Notes: generated by a model from the sequence alone, not told the origin. A DNA stretch of 64,000 bases from Gammaproteobacteria bacterium (GCA_033344735.1 JAWPMW010000001.1:1-64000); one strand, 5' to 3'. Positions 32,369 through 41,645 are shown, counted from the stretch's first letter. Program-made: numbers and translations.

Positions 32369-32773
32369 TTACTGTAGGCGCCGAAAAGCGTTTTTCTTCT
32401 TGCCAGAAAATGCTGTTGATTTGGCAGCTCTTGTCTTTGTTGTATAGCCAACCGAAGTATTGTCAATATTGGTTTTGTATTCGCCACAATTGTTAGGTGT
32501 TCTTTGAGGATGGTTTAGCCTTCTCAAGGTTATTGTGGTTTCGTCTCCTGCATCTCCAAGATATTCTAAAGCAGTGTTCTTCAGTAGAAACTTTTGATTT
32601 TCAATCCAATGTGCATAAGTCTTGCTGGATGTATTGGAGTAAGCGGTAGATTGATGTGGCTTCTTAGATTCGACACCGTCTTTGACATGCAGATCATTCA
32701 TGGTTTTTTCCAGAAGAAGTTCATAGGCTTCTCCAACCATGTTGACAGGGTCGTGGGGGTTGTGATCTTTCAT
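32369..32773 (-). CDS. Hydrophilic hypothetical protein
   Basis: 134 residues, Asn/Thr/Lys rich, with no membrane segment. The start is supported by GGAGG 6 bases before the ATG. The N-terminal 25 residues (DPVNMVGEAYELLLEKTM) look like an amphipathic helix of the kind that opens zinc-ribbon stress proteins, but no cysteine knuckle follows, so no family is assigned. The C-terminus is strongly basic (SGKKKNAFRRLQ). It stands alone, convergent with fusA2. Confidence 0.65.
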   Translation of the reverse strand: MKDHNPHDPVNMVGEAYELLLEKTMNDLHVKDGVESKKPHQSTAYSNTSSKTYAHWIENQKFLLKNTALEYLGDAGDETTITLRRLNHPQRTPNNCGEYKTNIDNTSVGYTTKTRAAKSTAFSGKKKNAFRRLQ

Positions 32774-33054
32774 GGTTGCCTCCGGGATAAAAGTTAATTT
32801 AAATTGCCGGCAATACTCAACATTAACTACGTATATCTGCGAAGAAGCAAATAAAAAGTTGTTCTATACGAAATAAGTAGTTCTTATATTTGAATGCTAT
32901 TTGTAAAAATGACTAATAACTCTCATCGTGTTAGGCGAGAATGGTTTAGAGTTCCACCTAGGCATCAGTGTAATGCCATATAAATAATAAAATATTGATT
33001 TCATGAGTATTGCTTTTGATTTCTGTGCAATGATTTGAAAGAAGGAGAGATGCC

Positions 33055-33513
33055 ATGTCGGGTTCATTCCAATATGGGTTTAGATCGCGTTTTTACGGGT
33101 TATTTTCACAATTACCCTGGTCATTGTTTGTAACAGCTATTGTGCTCGTGCCAGTAGTTTATTTAGCCGAGCCCGCAACACGAGAGTTAATCATTCATAT
33201 TGCCATCTACTGGACGTTGGTGATGAGTGTGGTGATGCTGTTTAAAGATTTATATACACAACGATATTTGTTTGAGTTCTCAATAAAACGCTGTGGTATT
33301 TCAGTTCAGAAAAATCCTAATACCATGGTTGAATATACATGGCAGCAAGTCAGGGCGATTCGTTCATTCCATAAAAAAGATAAATTTTCACGACGTACTT
33401 TAGACGGGAATGGGGTACTGCTTAAATTTGATGATGGCTTTGAATTGCCGGTATTTGAGCAAGTATCCAATTATGATGAATTTAATTCCATCTTAAAAAG
33501 AATTTCAACGTGA
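33055..33513 (+). CDS. YcxB-like membrane protein
   Basis: 152 residues. Two membrane helices (about 22-40 and 47-64) are followed by a soluble C-terminal domain with YLFEFSIKRCGISVQ, TWQQVRAIRSF and LLKFDDGFELPVF, the arrangement of YcxB-like proteins, whose function is unknown. AAAGGAGAG precedes the ATG at good distance. It is convergent with the glutaredoxin-like gene; their stops abut. Confidence 0.65.
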   Translation: MSGSFQYGFRSRFYGLFSQLPWSLFVTAIVLVPVVYLAEPATRELIIHIAIYWTLVMSVVMLFKDLYTQRYLFEFSIKRCGISVQKNPNTMVEYTWQQVRAIRSFHKKDKFSRRTLDGNGVLLKFDDGFELPVFEQVSNYDEFNSILKRIST

Positions 33514-33888
33514 TCAGTTATTAGCTGAACATATCTCTCGTAAGTATTTAATAATTTCATCGGACTCATACAGCCACATTAATTGTTGGCCCTGTTCGAT
33601 GCGTAAACATGGAACTTGAAACTTTCCACCTTGATTGACTAAAGTTGTCATTTCATCCGCCTGTTTTTTAACGTCAACTCTAGCAATGTTTAACCCAAGT
33701 CGTTTAACTTCTCGGCGTACTTTGACGCAAAAAGGACAAGCGAGCATCTCATATATTTTCAAGCCGCTGGTTTTTTGATCAATGATGGTTTGTTGTTCTA
33801 TGCTGCGTGCTGGCCCACTTGGCGAGGTCAACTTATCAATTCCAATTATTAGTGCCCCAATGGCTTTTCTCGCGAGTCGAATAGGCAT
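33514..33888 (-). CDS. Glutaredoxin-like / GST N-terminal domain protein
   Basis: 124 residues: a basic N-terminal extension of about 40 residues followed by a glutaredoxin fold with active site CPFC (YEMLACPFCVKVRREV, about 47-62). The cis-Pro is in FQVPCLRIE and the GSH-binding end is LYESDEIIKYL. Such proteins reduce protein-glutathione mixed disulfides in the cytosol. The N-terminal extension is hydrophobic only in part (ALIIGID) and is not a clear membrane anchor. Confidence 0.85.
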   Translation of the reverse strand: MPIRLARKAIGALIIGIDKLTSPSGPARSIEQQTIIDQKTSGLKIYEMLACPFCVKVRREVKRLGLNIARVDVKKQADEMTTLVNQGGKFQVPCLRIEQGQQLMWLYESDEIIKYLREICSANN

Positions 33889-34006
33889 ATTAATTTATAT
33901 TCTGTTTAACTGAAGTGAGTAGAAAATTTTTGACTGTTATATGAAATAATACATTCTAAAATTTAATAAGAATACTTATCTATCTGGGTGTGTTAGTGAG
34001 GCGTAT

Positions 34007-34444
34007 ATGACAAAAAAGTACCGTAAGGCAATCACGATTGCTTTAATGGCGATTATTCCATTATTTTTTGGATCAAAATTTTTCAAGTCTCTAGGTGTCT
34101 CATCTGAGGCTTTGGGCTCTTCTACAATCACAGAGTTGTACCAGAATCGACAATCTGGTGTGATGGTTAAATTCGAGGGCGTCATAGTCAAGATACTCTC
34201 TGATGATAATGATGGTAGTCGTCATCAACGTTTTATTGTGGAGTTAAGTGATCAACATACGGTATTGATTGCGCATAATATTGATGTGGCGCCACGCGTA
34301 CCAATCAAAAAAAATAAATTTGTGACTATTTATGGTCAGTATGAGTGGAATGATAGAGGTGGTGTAGTCCACTGGACGCATCGGGATTCATACGGAAATC
34401 ATGAAGAAGGCTGGATAGAGTTCCAAGGCGAAGTTTATCAATAA
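34007..34444 (+). CDS. DUF3465 family protein
   Basis: 145 residues with an N-terminal membrane or signal helix (about 8-25). The DUF3465 core is plain: RHQRFIVELSDQHTVLIAHN, then IDVAPR and YGQYEWNDRGGVVHWTHRD, ending GWIEFQGEVYQ. Family members are predicted periplasmic OB-fold proteins; the role is unknown. GAGG precedes the ATG. The gene is 24 bp upstream of uup and may be cotranscribed with it. Confidence 0.85.
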   Translation: MTKKYRKAITIALMAIIPLFFGSKFFKSLGVSSEALGSSTITELYQNRQSGVMVKFEGVIVKILSDDNDGSRHQRFIVELSDQHTVLIAHNIDVAPRVPIKKNKFVTIYGQYEWNDRGGVVHWTHRDSYGNHEEGWIEFQGEVYQ

Positions 34445-34468
34445 TTGAATTGCTTGCTGAGAATTTAA

Positions 34469-36355
34469 ATGTATTTATTACGATTGCAAGAAGTGTCACT
34501 AGAGTTTGGTGATGCACCAATATTAAAAGAAGCGAATTTCTCTGTTAATCCCAAAGAACGTGTTTGTTTGATAGGTCGTAATGGTGCTGGAAAGTCTTCT
34601 TTGTTGAAGTTAATTACTGGTGAATATGCGTCCGATCATGGTGAAATCCAAAAACGTCGTCATTTACGTATTAGTCAGTTAGAGCAAACCCTGCTGGCGA
34701 CTTCTACCGAAACTGTGCGAGATGTAGTTAAGCAAGGCATGGCTGAGCAACAAGCCTTGTTAGATGAATATCATCGGCTCTCTAATTCTGAACTCAATAA
34801 AATAGAACTAAAACAGTTAGAAGATTTACAACATCAAATTGATTCCAGTGGTATTTGGAATATCGATCAACAAGTTGATACCGTAATTTCGCAATTAAGT
34901 TTACCAGGAGGGAGAAAGCTTAATGAGCTTTCTGGAGGTTGGCGAAGGCGTGTTGCGTTAGGCAAAGCATTAGTATCAGAGCCAGAATTGCTGTTGCTCG
35001 ATGAACCAACTAACCATCTCGATATTAGCACTATAGAATGGTTAGAGCATAGAATTCGAGGTTATGGCGGCAGTGTAATTTTTATTACTCATGATCGAAT
35101 ATTTCTGCAGAAACTAGCGACTAGAATTGTCGAAATTGATCGCGGTAATTTGGTGAGTTGGCCAGGCAGCTATAATAATTATCTTAAGCTTAAAGAAAAA
35201 GCGCTAGAAGAAGAATCAATTCATAATGCTTTATTTGACAAAAAATTAGCCCAAGAAGAAGAGTGGATTCGTCAAGGAATAAAAGCAAGGAGAACGCGTA
35301 ACGAAGGGCGTGTACGTTCATTAATGGCGATGCGTGAAGAGCGCGCTAAACGGGTGAAGTTGCAAGGTAAGGCTCGCATTGATATTGAACAGGGTGAACG
35401 TTCGGGGCGTAAAGTAGTCTCCGCGCGTAACTTGACGCATGGATATGAAGGTCAGACATTAATTGAAAAATTGAATCTGAAAATCATGCGCGGCGATAGG
35501 ATTGGTTTGATTGGTAATAATGGTGTTGGTAAAAGCACCTTGCTTAAAATAATTTTGGGCATGATTCAGCCGGATGAAGGCTCTGTTAAGCTTGGTACCA
35601 ATCTAGAGGTCGCTTACTTTGATCAGGTTTTACGTGATTTAGATTTGAATAAAACCATTGCGCAAAATGTCGGTGATGGTAAAGACTATATTGAGCTTAA
35701 TGGTAAGCAGAGGCATGTGGTTGGGTATTTGAAGAACTTCCTATTTTCACCTAAGCGCGCGATGACGCCTGTAAGAGCTTTATCTGGTGGTGAAAAGAAT
35801 CGTGTTGCATTAGCAAAGTTATTTATTCGTCCTGCGAATTTATTGGTGTTAGACGAGCCCACTAATGATTTGGATGTTGAAATGCTGGAAGTGCTAGAGC
35901 AACGCTTGGTCGAATACACAGGTACATTGCTTATAGTTAGTCACGACCGAGTTTTTCTTGATAATGTTGTCACAAGTGTTCTTGTGTTTGAAGATCAAGG
36001 TAGTGTGCAAGAATATGTGGGGGGCTACAATGACTGGGTCAAGCGTGGTAAATCGTTAACCGAAGCCGATGTGCCAGATGAATTGCGTAATGATAAGAAA
36101 CAAAATAACCAAGTACAGTCTGACAATACTGCTGAGAAGAAAAAGCTAAGTTATAAACTACAGCGAGAGCTAGATGAATTGCCATCACTGATAGAAAATC
36201 TTGAGAACGATATCGATTTTTTACAAGAGCAAATTGCGCAACCATCTTTCTATGATCAAGACTTTCAAGAAACGCGTGATGTGCTGGATAGTTTATCAAG
36301 AAAGCAAAATGAACTCGATAAGGCTATGAATCGTTGGGTTGAATTAGAGCGGTAA
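34469..36355 (+). CDS. uup: ABC-F ATPase Uup
   Basis: 628 residues, soluble, with two ABC domains and a C-terminal coiled coil. Walker A motifs are GRNGAGKSS (about 36) and GNNGVGKST (about 350). Signature motifs are LSGGWRRRVALGKAL and LSGGEKNRVALAKLF. Walker B motifs are LLLLDEPTNHLD and LLVLDEPTNDLD. The C-terminal region (about 560-625) is charged and helical, as in Uup. ABC-F proteins act on ribosomes; Uup is also linked to transposon precise excision. No transmembrane partner is encoded. Confidence 0.94.
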   Translation: MYLLRLQEVSLEFGDAPILKEANFSVNPKERVCLIGRNGAGKSSLLKLITGEYASDHGEIQKRRHLRISQLEQTLLATSTETVRDVVKQGMAEQQALLDEYHRLSNSELNKIELKQLEDLQHQIDSSGIWNIDQQVDTVISQLSLPGGRKLNELSGGWRRRVALGKALVSEPELLLLDEPTNHLDISTIEWLEHRIRGYGGSVIFITHDRIFLQKLATRIVEIDRGNLVSWPGSYNNYLKLKEKALEEESIHNALFDKKLAQEEEWIRQGIKARRTRNEGRVRSLMAMREERAKRVKLQGKARIDIEQGERSGRKVVSARNLTHGYEGQTLIEKLNLKIMRGDRIGLIGNNGVGKSTLLKIILGMIQPDEGSVKLGTNLEVAYFDQVLRDLDLNKTIAQNVGDGKDYIELNGKQRHVVGYLKNFLFSPKRAMTPVRALSGGEKNRVALAKLFIRPANLLVLDEPTNDLDVEMLEVLEQRLVEYTGTLLIVSHDRVFLDNVVTSVLVFEDQGSVQEYVGGYNDWVKRGKSLTEADVPDELRNDKKQNNQVQSDNTAEKKKLSYKLQRELDELPSLIENLENDIDFLQEQIAQPSFYDQDFQETRDVLDSLSRKQNELDKAMNRWVELER

Positions 36356-36471
36356 TATAAATAGCAGATAAAGCCGTCTAAAATGCTAATGCAAGGAGTA
36401 TTTGTGCGTAAATAATTATTAATCAAGCCGATAACTTAGCAAGATACTAAGAATTATAATTTGCTAGTTAT

Positions 36472-37401
36472 ATGGAAACAAACATTGATGAATCTCTGCT
36501 TGCATTGCTAAAGCAATGCAAGGATCTACCTACACCGCCTGCTGTTGCCACTAAAATAATAGAGCTGAGTAATAAGCAAAATACCGATCTAGATACTTTG
36601 GCTACAATTGTAGCGATGGATCCCGCTTTAAGTGCAAAAATTTTAAGTATTGCAAATTCATCTATGTACATGCGTAGAATCGAAGCTGACTCCATAGAGC
36701 AAGCTGTAGGTATGTTTGGTTGGTCAGGTACGCTCAATCTTGCATTGGGGTTTGCTGTAGTAGGGTCGATACGTGGAGCCCTAACTTCAGGCTTGGATTA
36801 TGATTATTTCTGGTTGAGATCGCTAGCAGCTGCCACTTCGGCTCGCGCGCTTGGACAAATGGCTTCTTCTAGAAATGCCGAAGTATTATTTTTGCCAGGG
36901 CTATTGCAGGACATAGGTATGCTTGCATTAGATAGCGCTGTTAAAGATATTTACACTGGTCTAGGAGAATTACAGCAAGACCATGCTTATATTCAGCAGT
37001 TAGAACACAAAAAAGTAAGTACAGATCACGCTACGATTGGTGAGTGGTTATTAACTAATTGGGGGGTACCCATAGATGTTAGCGGGCTTGTCGGTTTGAG
37101 TCATAGTTCTAATTTTACGACTGATAATAATGACCTATTAATTTATCAAAAGTGCGTTTATTTATCAGGGTATTTAGCTGATTGTTTAATGATTGACGAA
37201 GAGCGTAAAACATTTGAAGCAGTAGCATTTCTAATGCAAAAAGAGATGAATATTTCAATGAGCGATTTTATTTCTTTATTGGGGCATGTCGCTAGCCAGT
37301 TCCTAGAAATGGCTGCACTTTTTGATTTGCAAGTGAAGAATTTAAAGCAAATCCAATCTATTACTGAGTTCGCATCTTTAATGTTGCTTTCTGAGGACTA
37401 G
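36472..37401 (+). CDS. HDOD domain signalling protein
   Basis: 309 residues. The HDOD domain (about 15-210) begins LPTPPAVATKIIEL and has IVAMDPALSAKILSIANSS. The expected HD-type metal residues are not conserved, as usual for HDOD, so it probably binds proteins or nucleotides instead of hydrolysing them. HDOD proteins work in two-component and c-di-GMP pathways; such genes also occur at 7192 and 18356 here. No partner domain is fused. Confidence 0.88.
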   Translation: METNIDESLLALLKQCKDLPTPPAVATKIIELSNKQNTDLDTLATIVAMDPALSAKILSIANSSMYMRRIEADSIEQAVGMFGWSGTLNLALGFAVVGSIRGALTSGLDYDYFWLRSLAAATSARALGQMASSRNAEVLFLPGLLQDIGMLALDSAVKDIYTGLGELQQDHAYIQQLEHKKVSTDHATIGEWLLTNWGVPIDVSGLVGLSHSSNFTTDNNDLLIYQKCVYLSGYLADCLMIDEERKTFEAVAFLMQKEMNISMSDFISLLGHVASQFLEMAALFDLQVKNLKQIQSITEFASLMLLSED

Positions 37402-37598
37402 TCAATATTCACCACAGAGGCAGAACTCAAGTATTATTTATAATTATTACAAAAGTGCAATATCTTCTCGTTTTTTCTAACATATCTTATGGTGGCTTAT
37501 TAAGTTATTTCATTTAAATTTCATATAAATTTAATACTAATTTTGTCATTGCTTATTTATGATGACTGTCAGGTTAATTTATTTTATAGGAATACAAA

Positions 37599-38243
37599 AT
37601 GAAGGTTTGGGGACTTTTAGCGCTACTTATTTTATCAGCGTCATCTCTGGCAAACGCTGCACAAGTGACGCCAGGGCAGTATTTGCTACTAGATCATCCT
37701 GACGGTGCACTATTTAAATCAGATGGTGTGCCTTATGGTCTACGATTAGATGACCAAGCAAATTTTGGCACAGGTGGGAATGGAAGTGTCGGAGCAAAAA
37801 CATTTAGCACTCAAGCCAATGGTGTGTCAGCAATACTTGACTGGGATGGAGGCACAACCGCGACAATTACCGGCACATTAAACCGCAATTCTAATGATTC
37901 TGTTTGGGATGTTGTTTACACGCTTACAGGTGTGAGTGCAGTGGCTGGTGCCAATGGTGGATTCGTAGCAACAGCTGGAAGTGGAACGCTAACAAACGGC
38001 TCTGATCAAATCATACTAGCAGGTGTGCTTGATGGCAGTGATGTATTTAGAGCGTTTGGTGATGGTCATCGACTGCCTGGAAATTCCGAGCAAGTCGCTC
38101 GTGGGTGGCTTTCACCAAATGGATCTACTAACGACTGGTTGGTGCAGTTAACACCCGTACCGGTACCCGCGGCATTGCCATTGCTAATTTCTGCTCTAAT
38201 GGGATTTTCGTTCTTCTCACGCAGAAGACGTATCAATGATTAA
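37599..38243 (+). CDS. VPLPA-CTERM (PEP-CTERM class) exported protein
   Basis: 214 residues with a signal peptide (about 1-20), a Gly/Ser/Asn-rich secreted domain and a C-terminal sorting signal: VPVPAALPLL, a hydrophobic helix and the basic tail SRRRRIND. This tripartite end is recognised by exosortases, which cleave and anchor or release such proteins at the surface. No exosortase is in the window, so one must lie elsewhere in the genome. AGGA precedes the ATG. A strong terminator follows. Confidence 0.88.
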   Translation: MKVWGLLALLILSASSLANAAQVTPGQYLLLDHPDGALFKSDGVPYGLRLDDQANFGTGGNGSVGAKTFSTQANGVSAILDWDGGTTATITGTLNRNSNDSVWDVVYTLTGVSAVAGANGGFVATAGSGTLTNGSDQIILAGVLDGSDVFRAFGDGHRLPGNSEQVARGWLSPNGSTNDWLVQLTPVPVPAALPLLISALMGFSFFSRRRRIND

Positions 38244-38278
38244 GCTTTATAGGACTTAATAGTCAGCTCTCAAGTTTA

Positions 38279-38306
38279 AAAAAGCCCCGCTGTGCGGGGC
38301 TTTTTC
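38279..38306 (+). terminator. Intrinsic terminator after the VPLPA-CTERM gene
   Basis: AAAGCCCCGC-tgt-GCGGGGCTTT, a perfect 10-bp stem, is followed by T residues (TTTTTCG). Confidence 0.92.
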
Positions 38307-38354
38307 GTTTATTTGTCATAATTATCTGATTTATCAGCTAGAATGCGGAACTCA

Positions 38355-38387
38355 TGTAAGTGTGACGACTCTTACACATTAGTCACA
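38355..38387 (+). promoter_or_regulatory. CRP/Vfr-like operator with nested inverted repeats
   Basis: TGTGA-cgactc-TTACA (38361-38376) matches the CRP consensus TGTGA-N6-TCACA at 9 of 10 bases, flanked by AAG and CATT. In addition TGTAAG/CTTACA and TGTGAC/GTCACA are two interleaved perfect 6-bp inverted repeats. The site is about 45 bp upstream of the DUF1134 gene. Confidence 0.5.
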
Positions 38388-38419
38388 TCTGCCTATTAAT
38401 TATTATTGGAGCCTGATAT

Positions 38420-38977
38420 ATGCATTTTAAGCCGCTTGCTTTTTTTATAATGATTTTTTTCGGGTGGTCTTCATTGCTGCTTGCCGATGATGGAGGTAAA
38501 TACGATAAAGAAACGATAATTAGCGAGGCTGAAGGGTATTTAGGCTCAGGCGCAGAAGGCTTAGCTTCGGTGATAGAGAAAGTTTTCGAAGATCATGGGC
38601 AGCCTGATGGCTATATTAAAGGCAGGGAAGCGGCTGGTGCGGCAATCATTGGCCTGCGCTATGGAGATGGAGATATTTTTCTAAAAAACGGATACAGCCG
38701 ACAAGTTCATTGGCAAGGTCCATCTGTTGGTTTTGATTGGGGTGGAAATGCAGCAAAAGTATTTACCCTTGTCTACAATCTGCCTAGTGTTGAAAGTGTT
38801 TTTCAGCGTTTTCCTGGAGTTGATGGTAGTTTGTATTTTGTGGGTGGAGTAGGCTTGAATTATGTGCAGCGCGACGACGTAGTGCTAGCCCCTATTCGCT
38901 TAGGTGTGGGGTGGCGCGCAGGAGCAAATGTGGGATACTTGAAAGTAACACCAGAGAAGACGTGGAATCCATTTTGA
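38420..38977 (+). CDS. EipA-like DUF1134 exported protein
   Basis: 185 residues with a signal peptide (about 1-22, ending LLLADDG). The DUF1134 domain is clear: ISEAEGYLGSGAEGLASVI, AAIIGLRYGDGDIFLKNG, VHWQGPSVGFDWGGNAAKV and RLGVGWRAGANVGYLKVT. EipA of Brucella is a periplasmic protein linked to cell-envelope integrity. GGAG precedes the ATG. The CRP-like site upstream suggests control by cAMP-CRP or Vfr. Confidence 0.85.
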   Translation: MHFKPLAFFIMIFFGWSSLLLADDGGKYDKETIISEAEGYLGSGAEGLASVIEKVFEDHGQPDGYIKGREAAGAAIIGLRYGDGDIFLKNGYSRQVHWQGPSVGFDWGGNAAKVFTLVYNLPSVESVFQRFPGVDGSLYFVGGVGLNYVQRDDVVLAPIRLGVGWRAGANVGYLKVTPEKTWNPF

Positions 38978-39066
38978 TTTAATGCCTTGTTAACCTAACT
39001 GGAAATGATTCCATCAAGAGGATGCGCACCTCTGGAAATATAAAATAATAACAATAAGATATTGCT

Positions 39067-39960
39067 ATGCGTTGGAAGACTGGAAGAAGAAGTAGAAATA
39101 TTGAAGACCGGCGAGGTGCCAGATCATCTTTCCCGGGAATGCCAAGAGTTGGCGGTCGACGCGGTTTAAAACGTGGAGGTGGTCTTAGCGGCGGTGTTAT
39201 ATTAATTATTATTGTAATCGGGTTGCTGACAGGACAAAACCCATTACAAATGTTGGGTATGATCACCGGCGGTAGTGGTAGCTCATATCCAACAATTGAG
39301 TCTTCCGGCGTCCCGCTTAATCCTTCAGCGAATGATCTGGAGGCTGATTTTGTATCTGCAGTTCTAGCAGATACTGAAGACACATGGCATTCCTTATTTG
39401 CTCAAGCAGGCTCAAATTACCAAGCGCCGCAACTGGTTTTGTATAATGATGTTACTCGAACTGCATGTGGTTTAGGTCAGGCTGCTTCCGGACCGTTTTA
39501 TTGTCCAGCGGATTCTAAAGTGTATTTGGACTTGGGTTTCTTTAATGAATTGAAGCGACTTGGTGCTCCAGGTGATTTTGCAATAGCTTATGTTATTGCT
39601 CACGAGATTGGTCATCATATTCAAAATTTAGTAGGTACCTCTAGCAAGGTTTATCAGCAAAGAAAACGTAGTAGTAAAAAAGATGGGAATGCACTGTCTG
39701 TGTTACAAGAATTGCAGGCTGATTGTTATGCAGGTATATGGGCGCATCACGCTCAGCGTGAGCGCAATATTTTAGAAGCTGGGGATATTGAAGAAGGCCT
39801 AACTGCAGCTGCATCTGTTGGAGATGACCGCTTGCAGCGTCAAGCAGGCCGCGCGGTACAACCAGAAGCATTTACTCATGGAACCTCAAAGCAGCGAATG
39901 AATTGGTTTCAAGTCGGGTTTAAATATGGCAGTGTAGACAGATGTAATACTTTTAAGTAA
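39067..39960 (+). CDS. ypfJ: YpfJ-type neutral zinc metallopeptidase
   Basis: 297 residues. A basic cytosolic N-terminus (RWKTGRRSRNIEDRRG), one membrane helix at about 43-56 and a periplasmic peptidase domain. The zinc-binding motif HEIGHH is at 179-184 and further conserved segments are GPFYCPADSKVYLDLGFF and QELQADCYAGIWAHHA, where Glu/Asp would be the third ligand. Substrate unknown. Confidence 0.9.
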   Translation: MRWKTGRRSRNIEDRRGARSSFPGMPRVGGRRGLKRGGGLSGGVILIIIVIGLLTGQNPLQMLGMITGGSGSSYPTIESSGVPLNPSANDLEADFVSAVLADTEDTWHSLFAQAGSNYQAPQLVLYNDVTRTACGLGQAASGPFYCPADSKVYLDLGFFNELKRLGAPGDFAIAYVIAHEIGHHIQNLVGTSSKVYQQRKRSSKKDGNALSVLQELQADCYAGIWAHHAQRERNILEAGDIEEGLTAAASVGDDRLQRQAGRAVQPEAFTHGTSKQRMNWFQVGFKYGSVDRCNTFK

Positions 39961-40067
39961 GTCGCTTGTTTAGTGCTTACTTTTGTAGCTCGTTATATGT
40001 TTAGAACTTATAGTGGGTTTGAATGTTGTAATAACTATCTTCATCTAATAATTATCGGAGAGTCAAA

Positions 40068-40271
40068 ATGGCAGTAGCAAGAGTTACAGAAATTAAATCT
40101 TCTTCTAAGAAAAGCTTTGAAGATGCAATTCAGGTTGGAATTAAACGGGCAAGTAAAACTTTAGAGAATATTAAAGGTGCTTGGGTTCAAAACCAAGAAG
40201 TTACAGTAGGTAAAAACGGAAATATTGATGAGTATCGTGTTTCGCTTAAAGTGACTTTTGTTTTGAAATAA
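40068..40271 (+). CDS. Dodecin
   Basis: 67 residues, the family length: VARVTEIKSSSKKSFEDAIQ, then ASKTLENIKGAWVQNQEVTV and YRVSLKVTFVL. Trp near residue 44 and the following Gln would stack on bound flavin. Dodecins form hollow 12-subunit spheres that store or buffer flavins. CGGAGAG precedes the ATG. The gene is monocistronic with a terminator. Confidence 0.95.
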   Translation: MAVARVTEIKSSSKKSFEDAIQVGIKRASKTLENIKGAWVQNQEVTVGKNGNIDEYRVSLKVTFVLK

Positions 40272-40287
40272 TATTTTTAATCAGCAC

Positions 40288-40317
40288 AAAAAAGCCCGAG
40301 CATGCTCGGGCTTTTTT
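40288..40317. terminator. Bidirectional terminator between dodecin and a convergent gene
   Basis: AAAAAAGCCCGAG-cat-GCTCGGGCTTTTTT has A and T tracts on both sides, so it can serve the dodecin gene (plus) and the 40334 gene (minus). Confidence 0.92.
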
Positions 40318-40333
40318 GTTTGTACAGATAATA

Positions 40334-40618
40334 TTATTTGGCAAAAGCGCTTTTTAGTACACCGATAATAGCCATTAGCACACCGCCGCCAACACCGCCA
40401 GAAGCAACGCTGCCTAGAATTCCTGCTATATCAGTCGTGCCTGCTCCAGCATCTATTCCGAGCATTCCCAATAGCGCACCACCTGCGCCGCCACCTAGAA
40501 TACCTACAATAGAATTTCCCATTGTACCTAGGCTCAATTTTTTCATTAAGCTGCCAGCAACATTGCCACCAACGGCGCCACTAATGAGATTAATGATGAG
40601 TGGAAGCATACTTTCCAT
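40334..40618 (-). CDS. Glycine-rich small membrane protein
   Basis: 94 residues, very rich in Gly, Ala, Ile and Leu, with two or three possible membrane helices with GxxxG-like packing (GGGAGGALLGMLGIDAG, GSVASGGVGGGVLMAIIGVL). AGGAG precedes the ATG. Similar glycine-rich proteins are common in gammaproteobacteria and are not characterised. The plus-strand frame over the same bases is a shadow rich in Pro and Ile. Confidence 0.7.
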   Translation of the reverse strand: MESMLPLIINLISGAVGGNVAGSLMKKLSLGTMGNSIVGILGGGAGGALLGMLGIDAGAGTTDIAGILGSVASGGVGGGVLMAIIGVLKSAFAK

Positions 40619-41177
40619 CTTGATTCTCCTGATTGTTTTTTTATTTTAGTTATAGTTGGCGCATGCGTATTGGTTACGCTGTATGCGCTATATGCCATTA
40701 TAGAGACAAAGCACCAAAATAGGTCATAAAATAGAAGAAATGCGTTGATCTTAGGGTTATTTGTATAATATTCAATAGCTTACAACTTTTTAAGTTTGAC
40801 TGAATAAAGAGTTAATTTTAAATGAAAACAGTATTTTTGGAGAATAACATTGCTTAACAATGAGTATTATAGTTCGCACGCTAGTAATGATTTGCAACAG
40901 GCGATGAAAATATTACCGCAAACACATTTATGATTGGATTTGAAAAAGATATGTTTGTACCTTCCGCTGGCCTTGTTTATTAGCAGCAATAAATTTCGTG
41001 TAGTGAACTCAAAATACTGCCTTAGTTGATGGGACATTTTGCAATGTTGGGTTTATTTGAAGAAGACCTTCAAGCAATTGATAGCCTTTTTTTAGAGCTG
41101 CTAGCTAGCTAGGAGATGGATGGAATCTTATTATTGCAGTGTTATACTGCGCTCCCAATTTAAAAGGTGGTAATTTT
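40619..41177. other. Gene-free region before hisI
   Basis: About 559 bp without a convincing gene. There is an imperfect hairpin at 40659-40688 (GCGCATGCGT with ACGC-tgt-ATGCGC). Only short frames of under 35 codons are seen. It may hold remnants of a decayed gene, but none was identified. Confidence 0.4.
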
Positions 41178-41645
41178 ATGTTTGGTTCTCGTGACAGTAT
41201 TGAGCAAGTTGAAGAAGGAAATGAACTTGCCCCCAAATTTGACGAAAATGGCCTAATACCGGTCGTCACTACGGATATTACATCAGGCGAGTTACTGATG
41301 ATGGGATATATGAATGCTGAAGCATTCACGAAAACGATTGAAACTGGTGAAGCGCATTATTGGAGTCGTAGCCGAGATGTATTATGGCATAAAGGTGCAA
41401 CCAGTGGTCTTGTGCAAAAAGTAGCAGAAATGCGTATTGATGATGATCAAGACACGGTATGGCTGCGAGTTGATGTAGCTGGCGGTGCGAGCTGCCACGT
41501 TGGTTATCGATCTTGTTTTTATCGTTCAATCCCAATTGGGAAGCCTAGTACTGATGCGCCGTTGACATTGACTTATCACGAAACTGAGAAAGTATTTGAC
41601 CCTGTTAAGGTTTATGGGGATGCGCCAAATCCTACCAAACTGTAA
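41178..41645 (+). CDS. hisI: Phosphoribosyl-AMP cyclohydrolase
   Basis: 155 residues from the ATG at 41178, which has AGGTGG upstream; the frame runs 39 bp further upstream. Zinc ligands are in [15 protein letters not shown] and the substrate-binding segments are [20 protein letters not shown] and [17 protein letters not shown]. It opens the purine ring of phosphoribosyl-AMP in histidine synthesis. It stands apart from other his genes and lacks the HisE domain. Confidence 0.95.
   Translation: MFGSRDSIEQVEEGNELAPKFDENGLIPVVTTDITSGELLMMGYMNAEAFTKTIETGEAHYWSRSRDVLWHKGATSGLVQKVAEMRIDDDQDTVWLRVDVAGGASCHVGYRSCFYRSIPIGKPSTDAPLTLTYHETEKVFDPVKVYGDAPNPTKL

Noticed and set aside
40338-40649. Plus-strand frame of 103 codons opposite the glycine-rich protein gene
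   Set aside because: Its Pro/Ile-rich composition is the complement of Gly-rich codons, and the minus-strand gene has the ribosome binding site.
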